Assembly (NCBI GenBank): GCA_964293305.1
Contig: CAXYYO010000009.1
Location: 1-64,000, forward strand
Reading direction: 5' to 3'
DNA from: CALAGJ01 sp964293305
Lineage (GTDB): Bacteria; Bacteroidota; Bacteroidia; Chitinophagales; Chitinophagaceae
Length of the DNA: 64,000 nt
Positions 1 to 8,855 of the stretch are shown piece after piece (the first letter of the stretch is position 1; the number at the start of each line of letters is the position of its first letter). A model generated the notes under the pieces. It made no database searches. It worked only from the letters and a program-made list of their open reading frames with translations, and was not told the DNA's origin. Made by a program: the position numbers and the translations under genes.

Positions 1-2
1 AT

Positions 3-1274
3 TTAGGTATTGTAACTAATTGATTTACAATGACTTTTATTGACGTTAGTCAGAAAATTTAAATCACTAGTTCCATCCTCATTAAAACGATATACAATGA
101 CATCATATATGGCAGGGTTAATTTTTACATCAGTAAGTGTGGCACCGAAAACGATCTTATCATTTTCCTGCAATTGCATATCTGCAAGAAAGCCAAAATC
201 GCCTGTGAAACTGCTGTCTTTATAGTCTAACAATACCAGGCCATTGTCGCCAAAACTTTCATCCCTATAGCCATGTTCATTGAGCCGTATCAGGCCAAAA
301 CTAATGAAAGTGCGGATTTCATTTTTAATATAAAACTGACCCAGCACAATCCAGTTTTTGCTATCTATCCGCATATATTCCGGAGTATAATTTCGATACC
401 GATCCTGCACCTGGTCAAAATATTTTCCCTGCACACCAAATCCTTCATCCGGTGTACCATCCATATTAAATCTTTTTACTACAAAATGATTCAGGTATTG
501 CTCAGGAGGATTACCATCGTTACCTGTCATCAGTATTTTATCATCTTTTGTTACTGCAAGCTGCGATATATATCCACCAAATTTACTGGCGCCGGAATTC
601 ACCAATAAAATACCATTTCTTCCAAAGGAAGGATCGGGCAAACCTGTGGGTAAATAACGCAGAATCATTGCAGTATCACCGTTACCCTCACCTCCATAAG
701 TTACCCCGATTAGAATATTTTGTTTTGAATCCATAGCAATACTATTAGCCATGGCAATTTCAAGCTTCGCATACTCTTGAAACTTACCATAAAATACCTG
801 CTTGGCTATGCCGTTTTCACCGAATGTAGTATCTAAACTGCCATCCGCCATACATCGTATCACAAAGGCATAGTTGTAATTAACAAATGTAATATCCCTG
901 CCTGCTATTAATATTTTGCCATCAGGTTGCTCCGTTATGGCATCAATATATGTTTTTTTGAATCCATAATCTGCAAACGCCAATCTTAATTTCAGGCCAT
1001 CATCAGTTTCACTATCTTTAATTAGCAGACCATCATTATCAAAAAACATGAGGCATAAAGAATCTTTACTTTTAAAAAAATCTCTTAAATGTAGGGCGAC
1101 AACAGTGTTTTTACTGTTTAGTTCTTGTAAAAGTGGAGATCCAAAGATTGCGACGTTAAATGGATAACGAAAGATTGTTGTACCAGTATCACCGTATTTT
1201 GTATTGATAATACCTTCCTGGGCTGTTGCATTAATTACTGTTATTGATAACAGTATAAATATTATCTTTTTCAT
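3..1274 (-). CDS. Secreted delta-60 repeat beta-propeller-like protein
   Basis: The product is 423 residues long and starts with a Sec signal peptide (MKKIIFILLS..., cleavage probably after ATAQ). The body holds at least four delta-60-type repeats with the signature D-x-x-F-G-x-x-G, for example LDTTFGENGIAK, PDPSFGRNGILL, PDEGFGVQGKYF and RDESFGDNGLVLL. These repeats are known from secreted Bacteroidota and deltaproteobacterial proteins and probably fold as a beta-propeller; no enzymatic function is established. The stop codon lies at bases 3-5, so the gene is complete, but there is no recognisable T9SS C-terminal sorting domain after the last repeat, which many relatives carry. It lies 17 bases downstream of the broken esterase on the same strand, so the two probably formed one transcript. 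Confidence 0.8.
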   Translation of the reverse strand: MKKIIFILLSITVINATAQEGIINTKYGDTGTTIFRYPFNVAIFGSPLLQELNSKNTVVALHLRDFFKSKDSLCLMFFDNDGLLIKDSETDDGLKLRLAFADYGFKKTYIDAITEQPDGKILIAGRDITFVNYNYAFVIRCMADGSLDTTFGENGIAKQVFYGKFQEYAKLEIAMANSIAMDSKQNILIGVTYGGEGNGDTAMILRYLPTGLPDPSFGRNGILLVNSGASKFGGYISQLAVTKDDKILMTGNDGNPPEQYLNHFVVKRFNMDGTPDEGFGVQGKYFDQVQDRYRNYTPEYMRIDSKNWIVLGQFYIKNEIRTFISFGLIRLNEHGYRDESFGDNGLVLLDYKDSSFTGDFGFLADMQLQENDKIVFGATLTDVKINPAIYDVIVYRFNEDGTSDLNFLTNVNKSHCKSISYNT

Positions 1275-1291
1275 ATCTTAAAATTTTATAT

Positions 1292-2863
1292 TTAATTACA
1301 ATTTGAGTTTTTTGTACAATTATTATTATCAGCCGTATTACAACCAAAACGGTTATTGACACAATCTTCAAAATAAGTGCGGTTATTCATTACTATATCA
1401 GCTACTGCCAGTTTGTTAAGAATGGCCTGGAAAAAAGTAGCAGCCCTGCTACCGATGTATTTAAATCTTTGGTTAAAAGTGGTGCTATTGCCCAAACCAA
1501 AATCATCAAGAGAATCAACTATGCCATGAAACATATCTGAATCTGCATAAAGTTCGGTATATACGCCAACACTTTTCAGAAAACAATACATTCGCAAAGA
1601 GCCAAAACGCCAGTCGTCAATATCAGCAATCCATTTATTTTGATCAAAATTAAAATAATCGCTACCATAAGCCATATTATAGGTAGCCCCATCCGGCAGG
1701 CATCTTGTTTCCGGGTTTTCTATGCTAAAAATGCCATCCTCATCATTATCAGAAATAAACCCTGTGGGTGAGTAATAAACCGGAGATATATTGTAAGGAC
1801 AAACATCAAAATCATTTTCTCCATGAAAAGAGATCAACGGAATGCGCATTGCAGGTGGAAAAAATGCGGTCAGATTTTCTGCATATTCTTTGGGTATAAA
1901 TGCATTTCCCCAGCCATTCAGTATGCCTTTTATTTTTGAAAAATATTCAATGGCGGGTTCACCATAATAATAATTAGCATCAACGGGGCCGAGTATAGTC
2001 TCTGCTCCGTTTGCAATTGAATTAATCATCGTCTGGGTCTGGTAATAGGCACTTACGATGGAGCCTACTGCACCTGCACTAAAACCACCCAGGAAAATAT
2101 TGTCCCCATGAAATTTATATGGAGTGGCTGTTTCACTATTTCGTTTTATAATGGAGCGGATGGCCCAACGCATATCCTGAAAAGCCCGATAATAACAAAG
2201 TACCTGTGATGCTGTAATAAATTCTACTGTTTCAAATGGATTATTTATATCAGTATTGAATTTGGGGTAATTATCTTATGCAATATTAGTACTGGTAGCC
2301 CTTCCTCTTCTGTATTCACAGGAAAAAACAATAAACCCTTTTTTTGCCATTTGCTTTGCAATCAAATCTATATTTCCTGCATCCTCTATACCATTACAAT
2401 CGCTATAGCCACCGGCATGAAACATTATAAAGGCAGGAGGCTTCTGGGTGCAGGTGCTGTAAGGATAAATGGGATAATATACTTTGTATTTTAGTTCTTT
2501 GAGCGTATGCTCATCATTTTCTGAAGTACAGAGGTCAAAGGTTTGGGCTACACCATTAAAACAAAGTTCATCTAAATATTCCACATCAAGCCATTCTTTG
2601 GCAGCCGTTTGCGGGTATTTATAATAGTACAGCCAGTTTCCTCCTCCACTGGCACTGTCAATGGCAAAGTCAGTGGCGGGTACATCTTCAATGGTAAGGT
2701 TAATATTACAGTTATAGGGTAGTCTTGCCGCTTCGGCGCACTTAGTGCAGGCGTTTGATGACAGGAGTTTCAACTCGATATTCGTATTGTTAGCAAAAAG
2801 GATTTGTGCTATACTCAAGCTACATAAAAACAGGCTCGATGTAAGAAAGAGATTTTTTTTCAT
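1292..2863 (-). pseudogene. Secreted alpha/beta-hydrolase (esterase/lipase) interrupted by an in-frame TAA
   Basis: Two open segments, 2276-2863 (195 residues with signal peptide) and 1292-2173 plus 34 further codons upstream, are in the same reading frame and separated only by a TAA at 2276-2278. Read through, they give a 522-residue protein plus the stop site. The N-terminal part has the oxyanion-hole segment FHAGGYSD and the C-terminal part has the nucleophile elbow GFSAGA, a candidate Asp in HGENDFD and a candidate His in DMFHGIVD, so a full catalytic triad is split across the stop. The codons after the stop (D-N-Y-P-K-F-N...) continue the fold without a gap, so this is a single nonsense change (for example CAA to TAA) and not a frameshift. 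The second half has an internal ATG at 2171-2173 but would lack signal peptide and oxyanion hole. A sequencing or assembly error is the main alternative. Confidence 0.8.
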
Positions 2864-3102
2864 ACAAAATGATTTATGCTTCGATTAAAGGTAAAACAGA
2901 TAGGATATATCCAACAAATTTATTTTCTGCAATAGTGATAAATCACTATTCCTTGTTAAACTTTTTAATCAAAAGTTTAGACAGAAAATAATCTTTATGC
3001 ACCTCCGTATGCCCATTTTCATTTATTTGTTAATAAAAACCTTCAGCTTACCAGGGTTTATGTAATTGTTTTTACACTTGCATCAGTACAAAAAATGAAA
3101 AA

Positions 3103-3819
3103 ATGAAAAAACTTATTACAGTTTGTTTAGTATGTGTTTTTGCCGCTCATTCTTTTGCGCAGCAATCCGCGGTACAGCGCAGCATTAATGTAACCGGGTC
3201 TGCACAAATGGAAGTAACGCCTGATGAAATTTATGTAAATGTTTTGCTGCGTGAATACAACAAAAAGAATGGTGATAAAATTGATTTGACCTCGATTCGA
3301 AGTACTTTTCTACTTTCCTGTAAATCCATTGGTTTAAATGAAGAAGATATAACCATTGCAAGTTATGAAGGCAACTCTACAGGCAATTGGTGGATAAAGA
3401 AACGCAAGAAAGAAAACCCTGATATGAAAGCATCAATTACCTACCAGGTGAAGTTTAGCAGTGTTGAAAAAATGAATGAACTGGCAGATAAATTAGATGA
3501 TGAAGCCACTGAAAATTTTTATATCGTAAAAGTATGGCATAGCCAAATGGAAAACTATAAAAAGCAACTTAAGATAGAAGCGATCAAAGCTGCAAAAAAT
3601 AAAGCTATGTATCTGACAGAAGCAATTGATGAAAAAATTGGTCATGCTATTACTATAAATGACCCTTCTGAAATTAACGTGTATCCACAAGCAATGATCT
3701 ATGCAAATAAAGCTGTATATCAAAATATGGATCAGTCTGCAAATGAAGAAGCCATGAATATTGATTTTAAAAAGATAAAATTACAGTTTGAAGTTAGTGT
3801 GGTATTTGAGATATTATAA
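3103..3819 (+). CDS. SIMPL domain (DUF541) periplasmic protein
   Basis: The protein has 238 residues: a Sec signal peptide (MKKLITVCLVCVFAAHSFAQ) followed by one SIMPL/DUF541 domain covering nearly all of the rest. The typical opening is present: I-N-V-T-G-S-A-Q-M-E-V-T-P-D-E-I-Y-V-N-V. The length fits the family, whose members are periplasmic or outer-membrane-associated oligomers of unknown biochemical role. The ATG at 3103 was chosen because the closely preceding ATG at 3094 runs into TGA. It stands alone between a minus-strand pseudogene and dprA. Confidence 0.88.
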   Translation: MKKLITVCLVCVFAAHSFAQQSAVQRSINVTGSAQMEVTPDEIYVNVLLREYNKKNGDKIDLTSIRSTFLLSCKSIGLNEEDITIASYEGNSTGNWWIKKRKKENPDMKASITYQVKFSSVEKMNELADKLDDEATENFYIVKVWHSQMENYKKQLKIEAIKAAKNKAMYLTEAIDEKIGHAITINDPSEINVYPQAMIYANKAVYQNMDQSANEEAMNIDFKKIKLQFEVSVVFEIL

Positions 3820-3858
3820 TTCAGTTTTCAACCCTATACCTTTAAAAAACTTAGTATT

Positions 3859-3963
3859 ATGAAAAATGATAGTTGCGCCATGTTGCAATGCATAGACATT
3901 CCTGACAGCAGAATAAAAATCAATTTTTCCATTGCATATCAGAAATTGTTAGAAAATAAGTAG
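3859..3963 (+). CDS. Possible 34-residue small protein
   Basis: A short frame opens at ATG 3859 and ends at TAG 3961-3963, 39 bases after the SIMPL gene. The product begins MKNDSCAMLQCIDIPDS and has two Cys near the N-terminus but no signal peptide, membrane segment or known domain. There is nothing in the sequence besides the open frame to support translation, so chance is quite possible. Confidence 0.15.
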   Translation: MKNDSCAMLQCIDIPDSRIKINFSIAYQKLLENK

Positions 3964-4022
3964 GAAGCATTTCAAGGCTGCAAAATTTTAAAAATTTGCA
4001 GTTAAATTCTGGGAATCATCCA

Positions 4023-4030
4023 TAAATTTG
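4023..4030 (+). promoter_or_regulatory. Bacteroidota -7 box TAAATTTG directly before dprA
   Basis: The box matches TAnnTTTG and ends 4 bases before the dprA ATG (4035). The transcription start expected from such a box falls at or next to the start codon, so the mRNA would be leaderless or nearly so. Confidence 0.5.
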
Positions 4031-4034
4031 TAAG

Positions 4035-5132
4035 ATGGATGATGAACTATTATACAGGGTTGCACTTACAATGACACCACAAATAGGCCCCGTGCAGGCA
4101 CGTATATTGGTTGATCATTTTGGCAATGCTGCATCTGTATTTTCTGCAAAAAAACAAAGCTTGAGTCAGCTCCCAAATATTGGCGAAATAAGGGCAAAAT
4201 GTATAAAAGATTTTACTGATGTAAAAGCGGCCGAAAAAGAGTTAAAGTTTATTGAAAAATATGGGATAACGCCACTCTGGTTTCAAGATAATCATTACCC
4301 AAAGCGTCTGCTCAACTGCAATGATGCTCCTATTCTTTTATATTACAAAGGAAATGCAGATCTCAATGCAAAATGTATGGTGAGTATTATTGGCACCAGA
4401 AGTCAAACAGAATATGGCAGACAGGTTACCGAACGTATAGTAGAAGATTTAAAAGATGTACAAGCTACTATCATTAGTGGGTTAGCCTTGGGCATAGACG
4501 CAACGGCACATAAATCCGCCATGCATGAAGAGTTGCCCACAGTAGCAGTTTTAGCACATGGCTTACATACTATCTATCCTGCGCAGCATAAATCAATGGC
4601 AAAAGATATTTTACAGCAGGGTGGATTACTTACAGAATTTGCCAGTACAGAAAAACCCGATAAACATAATTTTCCAAGAAGAAACAGAATTGTAGCCGGC
4701 ATGTCGGATGCTACTATTGTAATAGAAACCGCAGTGAAAGGTGGCAGTATGATTACAGCGGAAATTGCCAATACTTATAACAAAGATGTGTTTGCCATAC
4801 CGGGCAGAACCAATGATACGAAAAGTAGTGGCTGCAATTATCTCATCAGGACAAACAAAGCAGCACTCATAACTGATGGAAAACAATTGATGGAAACGAT
4901 GGGTTGGAAACAGAGAACAAAAATTGCAGTGCAACAAAGAAGTCTGTTTCCTGATTTATCTGATGATGAAAAAAAGATTGTATTGCTCCTTCAAGAGAAA
5001 GATCTTATACATATAGATGAAATGTTTTCAAAACTAAATATGACAGTTAGTAGTATGTCTGCTGCCATACTCAACTTGGAATTGATGAGTGTAGTATCTG
5101 GCATGCCGGGTAAACTGTATAAATTATTGTAG
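4035..5132 (+). CDS. dprA: DNA-processing protein DprA
   Basis: DprA (365 residues) binds single-stranded DNA and loads RecA during natural transformation. The N-terminal helix-hairpin-helix/SAM-like part covers about residues 1-70. The Rossmann-like DprA/Smf core follows, with SIIGTR (117-122), SGLALGIDATAHK (148-160), the G-L-H-T-I-Y-P segment (176-182), FPRRNRIVAGMS (213-224) and KGGSMITAEIA (235-245). The C-terminal 60 residues look like the winged-helix (DML1-like) domain common in DprA. The usual SGLARGID reads SGLALGID here. It is a single gene facing a hairpin terminator shared with the convergent gene. Confidence 0.95.
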   Translation: MDDELLYRVALTMTPQIGPVQARILVDHFGNAASVFSAKKQSLSQLPNIGEIRAKCIKDFTDVKAAEKELKFIEKYGITPLWFQDNHYPKRLLNCNDAPILLYYKGNADLNAKCMVSIIGTRSQTEYGRQVTERIVEDLKDVQATIISGLALGIDATAHKSAMHEELPTVAVLAHGLHTIYPAQHKSMAKDILQQGGLLTEFASTEKPDKHNFPRRNRIVAGMSDATIVIETAVKGGSMITAEIANTYNKDVFAIPGRTNDTKSSGCNYLIRTNKAALITDGKQLMETMGWKQRTKIAVQQRSLFPDLSDDEKKIVLLLQEKDLIHIDEMFSKLNMTVSSMSAAILNLELMSVVSGMPGKLYKLL

Positions 5133-5150
5133 ATATTTGATAAAAAATTA

Positions 5151-5170
5151 CGGCCCTCTAGATGGGGCCG
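5151..5170. terminator. Hairpin between convergent dprA and the TSGGS-repeat gene
   Basis: The six-base stem CGGCCC (5151-5156) and GGGCCG (5165-5170) closes an 8-base loop, with T-rich sequence following on the plus strand (5180-5186) and A/T-rich sequence on the other. It sits between two convergent genes and could serve both. Confidence 0.55.
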
Positions 5171-5243
5171 ATAAATTCATTTTTTCTGTAAAATTGTTAC
5201 AATATAAAATTCAAATTAGGATGGTGAATTTCTAATAAAATTG

Positions 5244-6281
5244 CTAATTAAAGTCAATATTTATTCTACCACTACTCGCTTTTACTTCAACTAATACACC
5301 TCCACCATTCAGGGTTCCTTTGATTTGATTTTCAGTGATTATGCTACCAGAAAAGTTTTTTAAATCCGCATTAATTTTTTGTGCTTTTAAATCAAAATCG
5401 TAACCTTTACTACTGGGAAGCGTAAGGTCAATACTTCCTGAGGAGTTTCTTAGTTTGATGTATTTACCCAATTCAACTACATCTACATCTACTCCACCAC
5501 CACTTGTAGCTGCATCTATATCACAACGCATTCCTTTTAAGCGAATACTACCGCCACTTGTAGCAGTTGTAAGAGCACCCTTAATATTATCAGCATTTAT
5601 ACTTCCACCACTGGTTACAGCGTCAATATCACCATCCAAATTGTCCAAATCTATACTACCGCCGCTTGTTGCCAAATCCATTTCGCCAATACAATCACTG
5701 GCATGAATACTGCCTCCGCTTGTTGCCATAGTTACTTTACTATTACACCCTGATACATGTATACTTCCACCACTTGTAGCACCATCTAATTCGCCTCTAC
5801 AATTCTCCGCATGCAAAGAGCCGCCACTGGTTTTAAAATCCTGACTTCCATCCAATCCTTTTAAATGTATACTTCCACCACTTGTAGCTAAATCGGTATT
5901 AATCTTTGCAGGCACATAGAGTTTAAATGAAATACTCAATGATTTTTTCCAATTCCAATCATTACTTTTTCTGCGGGCACTTGCAGTTAGCTTTCCTTGT
6001 GATACTTTAATTGAAATGACATAATCCTCTTCTAACCTTTTCTTTATTTCTTCCTTTGAAATTGAGATGGAATTATTTGGCGTAACATACATTTCCAATT
6101 TTGCTTCGGATAGTGCCACTGCAGTTACATGTAGGCTACCACCGGACGTAGCCACATCTGCGTTTTGTATCGATTCACCGCTTAAGTCCTGAGTAAGATA
6201 TGGCTCTTTTTCAAAAGCGTTTTGAGCTGATACCAACTGCACCAAAGCTAAAAATCCGGATAAGAATAGTATTCGTTTCAT
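5244..6281 (-). CDS. Secreted TSGGS-repeat protein, DUF4097-like
   Basis: This 345-residue protein has a signal peptide (MKRILFLSGFLALVQLVSA). From about residue 45 it carries nine copies of T-S-G-G-(S/G), most in the form A-T-S-G-G-S-I-H. Eight of them are spaced roughly 16-22 residues apart between residues about 135 and 290. After that come two relaxed S-G-S-I copies. This periodicity is typical of DUF4097/DUF2807-like putative adhesins with a right-handed beta-solenoid, each repeat forming one coil. No enzyme motif is seen. Because the repeats are nearly identical at the DNA level, copy number may vary among strains. The gene is convergent with dprA and downstream of the antiporter gene on the same strand. 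Confidence 0.75.
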   Translation of the reverse strand: MKRILFLSGFLALVQLVSAQNAFEKEPYLTQDLSGESIQNADVATSGGSLHVTAVALSEAKLEMYVTPNNSISISKEEIKKRLEEDYVISIKVSQGKLTASARRKSNDWNWKKSLSISFKLYVPAKINTDLATSGGSIHLKGLDGSQDFKTSGGSLHAENCRGELDGATSGGSIHVSGCNSKVTMATSGGSIHASDCIGEMDLATSGGSIDLDNLDGDIDAVTSGGSINADNIKGALTTATSGGSIRLKGMRCDIDAATSGGGVDVDVVELGKYIKLRNSSGSIDLTLPSSKGYDFDLKAQKINADLKNFSGSIITENQIKGTLNGGGVLVEVKASSGRINIDFN

Positions 6282-6364
6282 TATTATTTTTTATTAATAC
6301 GTGTATGTATATCAAAAGTTACATCTACAAAAATTTCAATACCCTTTTCATTATGCTGTTTATA

Positions 6365-7639
6365 CTACTGCAATAAATGAAATTGAAGTATATAAGAAAG
6401 ATACCCTCCTGTATAGCCTATAAAAGCCCAAAATGAGATTTTACGGACATACCACCCAAAACTAATTTTTTCAATCCCCATAGCGGCAACTCCTGCTGCT
6501 GAACCAATAATTAAAATGCTACCCCCCGTACCTGAGCAAAAAGCAAGAGCTTCCCAGAAAAAATGATCCTGAGGGTATGTATTCATGTCATACATACCTT
6601 GAGAAGCGGCAACAAGTGGTACATTATCAACTATGGATGAAAATAATCCGGTGAGGTATGCAATTAACCTTATATCTCCGATACGGTTTGCAAGAAAATC
6701 TGAGGCGTTTGTCAATATGCCAGACACTTGCAAAGAAGCGATACTCAGCAATATGCCCAGAAAAAAAAGGATACTTGGGCTATCTATTTTTCTCAAAGCA
6801 AAAACTACGGAGAGACTGTGTTTGTCTTCTTCATCCTTTTTACCATGTATGATTTCAGTAATAACCCAGAGTAAACCCAGCCCCAATAAAATACCCATAT
6901 ATGGTGGTAAATGTGTAATGGTTTTAAACACTGGTATGAGCAGTAAAATAACTATCCCGGAAAACAACACAATAAGCTGTTGATGTCTTGGCAAAACATT
7001 AGTTACCTCTTTTTCATTTTTTAAATTTGGAATAAAATCACCTTTAAGTTTTAATGAAAGATAACTAAGGGGTAGAATTAAGCAAATAATTGAGGGTAAG
7101 AACAACTGAATCATTATACCTCCCGCAGATATTTGACCTCCCATCCAAAGCATGGTGGTTGTAATATCCCCAATGGGGGACCATGCGCCACCTGCATTTG
7201 CTGCTATAATGATAATGCCAATAAAAAATAACCTGTTTGTTTGATCATGAATCAGTTTTCTCAGTAGAGCAATCATTACAATAGTAGTTGTAAGATTATC
7301 CAATACCGCTGAAAGAAAAAATGCAATTAGGGCAGTTAACCAAAGCAATTTTCTTTTTTTTGTTGTAGTTATTTTTTGTGTGAGTATTTCAAATCCATCA
7401 TGGGCATCAATAAGCTCTACTATTGTCATGGCTCCCAAAAGGAAAAACAAAATACCCGATAATTCACCAAGATGGTGTACTAATTGTTCATTGACCAATT
7501 CCTTATTTTCTTCACCAAAACTGTAAACAACCCAGCATAAAATTCCGGTTATAAGCGAAGTAGCGGCTTTGTTAATCCCAATGCTATGTTCAAAAGCAAT
7601 TGCAGTATATCCTATTAAAAAAATGATAGCTATGATCAC
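6365..7639 (-). CDS. nhaD: NhaD-family Na+/H+ antiporter
   Basis: The protein has 424 residues and about 11-12 hydrophobic segments. Family hallmarks are HHLGELSGILFFLLGAMTIVE near residues 55-75, the SAVLDNLTTTIVM motif in the middle of the first half, and the matching SSIVDNVPLVAA motif in the second half; these two half-helices with Asp are the ion-binding elements of the IT superfamily. NhaD exchanges Na+ or Li+ for H+ across the inner membrane. The start is GTG at 7637-7639 (M-I-I-A-I-I-F), since no ATG lies closer to the first membrane segment. It is not clearly co-transcribed with the exonuclease gene upstream (86 bases). Confidence 0.85.
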   Translation of the reverse strand: MIIAIIFLIGYTAIAFEHSIGINKAATSLITGILCWVVYSFGEENKELVNEQLVHHLGELSGILFFLLGAMTIVELIDAHDGFEILTQKITTTKKRKLLWLTALIAFFLSAVLDNLTTTIVMIALLRKLIHDQTNRLFFIGIIIIAANAGGAWSPIGDITTTMLWMGGQISAGGIMIQLFLPSIICLILPLSYLSLKLKGDFIPNLKNEKEVTNVLPRHQQLIVLFSGIVILLLIPVFKTITHLPPYMGILLGLGLLWVITEIIHGKKDEEDKHSLSVVFALRKIDSPSILFFLGILLSIASLQVSGILTNASDFLANRIGDIRLIAYLTGLFSSIVDNVPLVAASQGMYDMNTYPQDHFFWEALAFCSGTGGSILIIGSAAGVAAMGIEKISFGWYVRKISFWAFIGYTGGYLSYILQFHLLQ

Positions 7640-7725
7640 GTGGCTAAAATAAAGGAAAATACATCAGTGTGGCATGTAATAAGGAGCTTAGGCTATGCCA
7701 GAAGCTATAATCAAGAACTTGAAAA

Positions 7726-8502
7726 CTATGAACTCAATTTTTTTGGTAAAAATGTTTTTAAAATTTCAGTAAGTTTATTTTTGGTATCCCAAGGAAAGTC
7801 TCCTTTCATCATCCAATCATAATATTGTGGTTCTGATTTTAATACATCTTCTACAGGTCTTCCTTTATGTTTACCAAAATTAAAAACCACAATACCATTT
7901 ACCCTAATAAATCTTCGGGAAAAATCCACAATATCATCTTCCCCTGTAAATTTTACAATACTTTCTAACGTATCGCCCATCTGCGGATAGCGCTCAGTTT
8001 GTGCCAGAAAAATTTCATAAGTAGCACTTGCGTCAGCTTCTGCGCTATGAGCATCTTCCAGTGGTTTGTTACAATAATATTTATAAGCAGCACTCAGCGT
8101 GCGGGGCTCCATTTGGTGAAATATTTTTTGCACATCCAGCATCTTCCTATTGAGTGTTTGAAATTCAATGCCTGCTCGGTTAAACTCCTCTATCAGTACT
8201 GGAATATCAAAACGATTGCTGTTATAACCACCCATATCACAGTTATCAATAAATTGTTTTATTTCATTGGCAACTTGCTTAAAAGTAGGAGCATCTTTTA
8301 CCATTTCATTTGAAATGCCATGTACATTACTAGCTTCAGCGGGTATCGGCATTTGTGGGTTTATAAGTTTTCTTTTAACCATCCTGCTGCCATCGGGCAT
8401 AATTTTTATAATTGCTATTTCCACTATACGGTCGTTGCTGATATTGATACCAGTTGTTTCTAAATCAATAAATGCTATTGGTTTACTCAGTGATAATGCC
8501 AT
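7726..8502 (-). CDS. DEDDh 3'-5' exonuclease (DnaQ/epsilon-like) with DUF3820 tail
   Basis: The protein has 258 residues. The DEDDh exonuclease domain covers about residues 8-170: D13 and E15 in FIDLETTG, D99 in NRFDIPVL, H152 and D157 in DAHSAEADA. These are all five metal-binding or catalytic residues, so it should be active. After a linker the C-terminal 45 residues, from F-N-F-G-K-H-K-G to W-M-M-K-G-D-F-P, match the DUF3820 module that follows the exonuclease in many Bacteroidota. Such proteins are annotated as DNA polymerase III epsilon-like, but they are not part of the PolC/DnaE polypeptide here. A TACATTTG promoter box lies about 30 bases upstream. Confidence 0.88.
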   Translation of the reverse strand: MALSLSKPIAFIDLETTGINISNDRIVEIAIIKIMPDGSRMVKRKLINPQMPIPAEASNVHGISNEMVKDAPTFKQVANEIKQFIDNCDMGGYNSNRFDIPVLIEEFNRAGIEFQTLNRKMLDVQKIFHQMEPRTLSAAYKYYCNKPLEDAHSAEADASATYEIFLAQTERYPQMGDTLESIVKFTGEDDIVDFSRRFIRVNGIVVFNFGKHKGRPVEDVLKSEPQYYDWMMKGDFPWDTKNKLTEILKTFLPKKLSS

Positions 8503-8532
8503 GAAAAATGTTTTTTTCGATTTTTAAGGTGG

Positions 8533-8540
8533 CAAATGTA
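8533..8540 (-). promoter_or_regulatory. -7 box TACATTTG for the DEDDh exonuclease gene
   Basis: On the minus strand the sequence TACATTTG fits TAnnTTTG and lies 30 bases before the ATG at 8500-8502, which leaves a short normal leader. Confidence 0.5.
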
Positions 8541-8696
8541 ATTGAATTATCTCATTGGGACTGTATGAAAATACATGAATATTGATGCCACTTTTAGTGC
8601 TTTCTACTTACAAAAAATCTATATTATTTACTTGTAAAAATTTGATAAGGATAACCGTTTATGATCTGCACCAAAGCACAAATTTGATTGAATCAG

Positions 8697-8855
8697 GATG
8701 ATGCAATATATTTTTGTGAAAAGTTGAAAAGCAATATAGATAACTGTTTGAAGATAATTTTTGGTGGAAGAAATAGTGAATTATTTAAAAGTCAATAGTT
8801 GTTCTCAAAAGTATATGAATGGAAATTATTGGCTTTGAAATAAAGTTCAACTGCC
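8697..8855. repeat. MITE-like inverted-end repeat, copy A
   Basis: This ~159-base segment begins GATGATGCA and ends TTCAACTGCC; the reverse complement of its right end begins GGCAGTTGAACTTTATT. It aligns end to end with 61839-61998 at roughly 60-65% identity by eye with few gaps, including the blocks TTGTGAAA, GTTGAAA, GCAATAT, AATTTTT/ATTTTTT and TTCAACTGC. The two halves of each copy also partly match each other in inverted orientation, so the DNA or RNA could fold into a long imperfect hairpin. No target duplication was identified. Confidence 0.55.

Noticed and set aside
5455..5706. Plus-strand frame rich in Pro/Leu opposite the TSGGS repeats
   Set aside because: It is the shadow of the repetitive minus-strand gene and has no own start context.
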